Source: Thuidium tamariscinum (lineage: Eukaryota > Streptophyta > Bryopsida > Hypnales > Thuidiaceae). From it: 64,000 nucleotides of DNA. Below, piece after piece: positions 59,339 to 64,000 of this stretch. Position 1 is the first letter of the stretch. Each line of letters starts with the position of its first letter. The DNA lies in contig OX344751.2 of the NCBI GenBank assembly GCA_947034885.2, forward strand, positions 7,440,001-7,504,000, written 5' to 3'. The notes under the pieces were generated by a model. The model was not told the DNA's origin. It did no database searches and saw only the letters and a list, made by a program, of their open reading frames with translations. A program made the translations under genes and the position numbers.

Positions 59339-61784
59339 TTACACCAGAATAAGAGGACATACGAGTGAGACTTTAACCTGGGGATAGTCTCGCTGTAATC
59401 CCAAGAGGTTAGTGAAGAAGAGTACGTTGTCCATGCTTTTTTTGAGTTCTTCAGCATCAATTCTGAGCGTCTGTAACGCTGGTGCACACTTGAGGAGAGT
59501 GCCCAGCACAGAGATGCAGTCGGTGTTCCCCCACCCTATCACGGCCGTGATATTCTCCAGTTTGGGAAGTATCATTGAATGCATCCGCATGAAAGCAGCC
59601 CCAGCACCTCCCGCTGCTTGAAGACACTGAATCGCATACAAACAGTAAGTTAAGAGCGAGGCAAGAGTGACTAATAAAGGAGAGGACATAACCGCCAGAG
59701 ACCTCATTCCGTCTCCTATTGACTGAACCCTCGTCAGTCAATACTTGCTTGGCCTTACATTAGCAAGTACAGTGTAAGGATGACTTTGCTAAATGTCTTT
59801 GGTCACTCATCTTTGAATGAAAATCAAGGGTGGTCTACTGTCCACTCAATAGTGGTCTACAACCTCCCACTTCGCGTGATGGACAGAGTGAGAAAAAAAT
59901 TTGATGTCAAGAGAGTTTTGCTCTCGTTACACATCCAAAGTGAGCTCTTCAGTGAGCTTTAATGAGTAAAATCCAAATGAAAGCACGCTCCTACATGTTG
60001 CTTAAAATGATTAAGATTATACTAAGGACACCATCTACCGTGCTGAAAATGACGATGGACAGTAATCAGAGAAAGGCAATGAAGTTTAGAGCAAACCTCA
60101 AAAAAGTCAGCGCCAATGTGGATAGACACAAGCTCCTGCAAGTGACGGAGTAGTGACTGCAGTTGGATAGGGTACTTGCGCTCGATAGAAGCATCAATGT
60201 GGAGGGAGCGCAAATTGGTTCCCAGTCTAATCAAATGGGTGATAGAATCCAACGCCCACGACTCTCCGCTTATGTGCAGATTTTCTAGGGTTGGGAGCTC
60301 CCTGATACTAGGCCGAACGTGCCAAAGCAGGTCGAGGTTCTGTAAGGAGAAGCCATCCATGACGAGCTCCTCCACATGACAAAGCGACACGGTCATTAGG
60401 TTCGGGGCATTCACAGTGACCACGGTAATGGGTGCCGTGACCACATCCATGCCATTAGCGAACTCCAAAGAGGTCAGCTTCAAGGCTGTCAAGTGCGGGG
60501 TGCGCAGGCCCTTGCAGGAGTTCAACTTCAAATCCTCCAGCACTGGTGAGAGCTCCACGAGTGTCTCAAGGGCACTGTCGTAAATGAAAATCAGGTCCAG
60601 GTGGAGAGTTACCAACTGTTCAAACTTTCCGGGCGAGGAAGGCATCTCCGGAATGAAGCCATAACATAGGTTTAGCCACTGCAACTTTTTACATTCTGTG
60701 AGATGAACCAACTTGTTCGGCTGTGGCTTGGCACGGTTTGCATCCACAAGAGTCAGTCGCTCTAGTGAAGTGTTCACATGCTGCAGCCAATGACAAACCT
60801 GTAGCAACCAGCGCAGCCTGAGAACCTGAAACTCCATCTAAAAATTTCACCCTAACCCTAAAGGATTCATGGTGTGAAAAGTATAATTCAGATGAAGCCA
60901 TATTTTATGTCAGTGAAGAACCTCGCTCGAATAGAAAATAAAATGAATAAAATTGAGCAAAAAAAAAATGTCCCCATGAGACCTACTCAAAACTGTTGAG
61001 AAACACGAGGCTCACACTTGGGCCTATTGGTCCTTTAGAGGCAATATGCAGTGCGTTTTCAGAACATTCGAAATTGAAAAATAAGAATTGCACCTTATCT
61101 TCTGAGAAGTAGTCGTTTGGTATCCAAGGCCACACAACTGGGTGGTACGAGATCTTGAGAATTCGAATGCCATTCGTCTTCAATAACATTTGTGTCACAA
61201 TCGCTTCCAGGCATGAAGCATTCCTATTCTTATCCAGCTGAAAGTTTCAAGACAATCATCAGGAGTTGAGAGGATTAACCCCAAATGAATCAAAGATTAG
61301 CAATTCCAAAATTGCCAATTTACCTAATCATATCGTGAAATCTATAATTCGGATGGGGCCAAATTTCATGTGGCTGAAGCACATTGCACGCGTTGGTCAC
61401 GAATTAATAAAATATAGGAAGAAAGAAAGTCTCCTCATGAGCAAATCAAAACTACTAAGAAACACAGGATGCCCAATCTTAGATTCTTGGGATTAACAAA
61501 AACGAAAGAGAAAGTCAATAATGCAGGAAAAAAAAGAAGAGCACGTGTCAAGAAGAGGTATGCAAGATAATTTCGAAAACTAGCAAAGCTGAATGTGAAC
61601 CACACACCTTATTTTCCAAGAGTTTGAATGACTCAAAAGTGAGGGTGTCCACTAGCCTAGTTAGCATCTTCCAACGGTGGCACACCACGGCACATTGAGC
61701 CACCATTTGGGCATTTTCAAGCTTCGACAATATCAAAATGGCGATAGAGTCGGGAAGCACGTCGAAGTTCCCCATTGCTCCCAT
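59339..61784 (-). CDS. F-box/LRR protein, four exons, 449 aa
   Basis: Probable substrate receptor of an SCF (Skp1-cullin-F-box) ubiquitin ligase. Exons 61784-61608 (59 codons), 61237-61094 (48), 60837-60097 (247) and 59626-59339 (95 plus TAA) join with all three introns in phase 0 and GT-AG borders. The F-box covers residues about 8-55 (NFDVLPDSIAILILSKLENA, CAVVCHRWKMLTRLV). Leucine-rich repeats of the RNI type follow from about residue 110 (LRWLLQVCHWLQHVNTSLER, LTECKKLQWLNL, LSPVLEDLKLNSC, LPTLENLHISG, TNLRSLHID, LQELVSIHIGADF, APALQTLRID). It ends DYPQVKVSLVCPLILV. The architecture resembles plant F-box/RNI proteins of the Arabidopsis At1g10780 type, from memory. Start chosen at 61784; the Met three codons later (61775) is also possible. 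It looks intact. The target is unknown. Confidence 0.87.
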
Positions 61785-63256
61785 GATACGACTGAAGGTC
61801 ACTAATATTGTACCAGATGGGCCATCACCCCATTCCTTCACTCATAGTGCCAACTTGTTCCCAAGGGCACCCTGCCCGTGGTCTTCGTCATTGCCCGAAG
61901 CATCCTATAGCAATCCATGGACCTGCAAAAGAAATTACGGCAAGCAGTGTTGGAAAGAGACTCAGAAAGAACTCTTCTTCTCAGCATATCAAGCCTGCTG
62001 ACCACGAAAAAAAGTGAAGAAAAACGAACTAAATATAAGTGCCACTCGTGTAATATTTCCCAGTGAAAACTTTGAACATCTTTACAAATGGTCACATGCT
62101 TTAAAATTCTTCTTTCCGCCGCCATGACATGGTAAAGTCAACTTTCTATAATAAAGAGAAGACTTACAGCACACCCATGGCACAGAAACATCGTATTCTT
62201 CGTCCATACCTTTCGCCATTAAAGCATGAAAACCGAAACTCTCTCAAAAACAATTAAAGGAAAGTTTCAAAATAGCAGAGTGTCCTTGGAAAACACAAAA
62301 TACGTAGCGAACCCGAACCACGGTACAAACACTAACTACCGACCTGCACACTCAATTTCCGAAATTTGGGTGCCGAAAGCGAGCGAATTCGGAACGTTAT
62401 CAAAGGAAAACACGACTCTCCACAGAGAACTACGCAAATTACACCAGATTGCAGAAATTCGGAACCCACACTCACGAATTGTTGAGAATTTGGCAAAACC
62501 CGATTTTGAAGTCCCGAAATAGAACGGAAAAGGCCCAATTTAATCCGCGGTTTCTCCACCCTATTCCAACCATTCCTAACAATTCTGCAACCGCTTCGTA
62601 AACCCAAATTTAAGTTACCCTGTTTAACGCGTACCGAACAAGCACTCCGCAAGCAACGAAACACACTGACTGCCACTCCATTCTTGCAAACAAAGAAGAG
62701 GCAGAGACGCCCACTTACAACAGAATTGCCGTCGAAACCCCGGCTCTTGAAACCCCCAACTGACGCTCTCGAAATTGACACAACTCCCCAGCTGTGATGA
62801 GTCAAGGTAGCGCCGAACTCAAGAGAAACTGGAATCAAAGGTGTCAGCACTCGAGGAAGTGCGCGACAAACGAAAGTTATGACCCCCAAGAAAGTGAGAA
62901 ACTACACATTTACCAACACTACAAGTTGACCTTTGTTGATATTGCAACAGCAAGAAAACGTGGCCGTGGAATAAAAAAATACATGGACGCTCAGTGCAGG
63001 TGAAAAGTGGGCAATTGAATTGTAACCCTAGTCAGTGTAAGTGTGAAAGTGCAATTCTTTGTGAACATCACGATTACGGGTTGCACAAGATACGAAGTTA
63101 TGACGGGAAGAGTAGCGAGAGCCCTTGCAAGGGAAGGGAAGGGAAGGGAAGGGAAGAAGGGCGCGCCGGCACACAATTGTGAGTCACGTTTGTCTGCTAC
63201 TGCCTTTGGTCAGCTAGGTTCATCTAACTACTAATCACACTCACTAATCACCTACT
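61785..63256. other. Upstream region of the F-box/LRR gene
   Basis: Likely 5' leader exons (an acceptor TTTTGCAG near 61924) and promoter. A 185-codon frame at 62332-62889 (minus) lacks domains and is probably leader or promoter sequence. A (GGGAA)n purine tract lies at about 63128-63158. Confidence 0.5.
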
Positions 63257-63531
63257 AAGGTAGGTACACCCAAAAGCGCCCTGTTTCTTAAACCGCCATC
63301 TACAGTGCACATACATTTTCAAAATCAGTCATGTTCGCAGGCTGTAGATGGCGGTTTCAGAAACAGACTTTGACTGTGAATAACTTTTGCATACGGTGTC
63401 CAAATCCTGCGTTCTTTGGTGCGTTGGAACATGCTTTCACTTGGCCACAAGACTGTATAAAAATCTGGACTAGCTAATAACAGGAACTAGGCACAGTATG
63501 AAAAACTGGCGCTTTTGGGTGTACCTACCTT
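63257..63531 (+). mobile_element. Family M TIR element, copy 2
   Basis: Ends AAGGTAGGTACACCCAAAAG and CTTTTGGGTGTACCTACCTT form a perfect terminal repeat, continuing CGCC / GGCG. An 11-base direct repeat with one mismatch flanks it (AATCACCTACT 63246-63256, AATCACTTACT 63532-63542), as in Mutator-like elements. Inside, GCCATCTACAG and CTGTAGATGGC form a further inverted repeat. Confidence 0.88.
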
Positions 63532-63542
63532 AATCACTTACT

Positions 63543-63831
63543 AATGATGCTCAGTTTTAGCTGGGGGAACCAGTGCGGCGGGAATGCTTGATTGGCACGG
63601 TTAACCTTTTTCTTGACTCATAAGTTGCTGGGGGGTCAGCAGAAAATTAGTTGGAATACTTGGAAATTCAAATGTTGGAAATTCAAATTTTCAAAACAAA
63701 CTGTATGAAACAATTGTACGTAGGAAAACAGAATCTTGCAAAATATTTGTAATTCTGGCATCCATTGAATATATTATTCTAAAGATAAAAAAATCAGGGA
63801 AGGATGTGTTGATCTTATCTCACATTTTTGA
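63543..63831. other. Intergenic DNA
   Basis: Nothing recognised. Confidence 0.4.
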
Positions 63832-64000
63832 TACTACCTCCATCCGACTAAAAAGCTCCAAATCAAGTAGATTTTTTGTCCCACTAGAAAGCTCCGTTTT
63901 CTTATTTCTACCATTTAGTAAGTGTTTGTTGTGTTGAACAACTTTGTGGAGGCAAGTAAAACAATCTTGGAACATTCCCTTGGCCTTGCAAGCTTGGTCT
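63832..64000. mobile_element. Start of a second Stowaway-like element, cut by the window edge
   Basis: TACTACCTCCATCCGACTAA followed by AAAGCTCC parallels the left end of the element at 54571 (TACTCCCTCTATTCCACTAA followed by AAGTTTCC). The right end is outside the window. Confidence 0.45.

Noticed and set aside
62332..62889. 185-codon minus-strand frame upstream of the F-box/LRR gene
   Set aside because: No domain and irregular composition; fits promoter or leader sequence of the gene at 61784.

Overview
The window looks like nuclear DNA of a land plant. The reasons are a family-1 UDP-glycosyltransferase with a PSPG box, a plant-type mitochondrial single-strand DNA-binding protein, plant F-box families, short GT-AG introns, telo-box promoter motifs, and CACTA, hAT, Mutator-like and Stowaway-like non-autonomous transposons. 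A non-seed plant (bryophyte-like) is my guess from protein flavour and very AT-rich intergenic DNA; the sequence alone does not prove it. I see no bacterial, organellar, rRNA, tRNA or CRISPR features.

Layout. 0-2.7 kb: five exons of a UDP-glycosyltransferase on the minus strand, running off the left edge. 2.8-8.2 kb: a degraded repeat, an orphan exon encoding a signal peptide, a 0.7 kb fold-back element, a frameshifted unknown reading frame and a microsatellite. 8.2-26.4 kb: AT-rich DNA with no convincing genes but many structured non-autonomous elements, including a 1.4 kb palindrome (22.0-23.4 kb) and MITE-like elements with readable target-site duplications. 26.4-29.1 kb: an intact five-exon mitochondrial SSB gene (plus) behind a telo-box. 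30.2-30.4 kb: a 68-residue zinc-ribbon protein (minus). 59.3-61.8 kb: an intact four-exon, 449-residue F-box/LRR gene (minus).

The most remarkable structure is a large inverted duplication. Arm 1 is about 30.60-37.64 kb and arm 2 about 47.75-57.86 kb, separated by about 10 kb of transposon-rich spacer. Each arm carries the same F-box gene interrupted by stop codons. The arms differ by arm-specific insertions: a Mutator-like element only in arm 1, and CACTA, Stowaway-like and two further TIR elements only in arm 2. Identity is mosaic. About 2.8 kb around the F-box gene is nearly identical, whereas both flanks are visibly diverged, and the change in identity falls at the arm-specific insertions. 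This suggests recent gene conversion between the arms.

The intact genes are unrelated housekeeping or specialised-metabolism genes (mtDNA maintenance, glycosylation, SCF substrate recognition) with no sign of joint action. All exon boundaries come from reading splice signals and phase by eye. Repeat families were defined by comparing copies within this window only.
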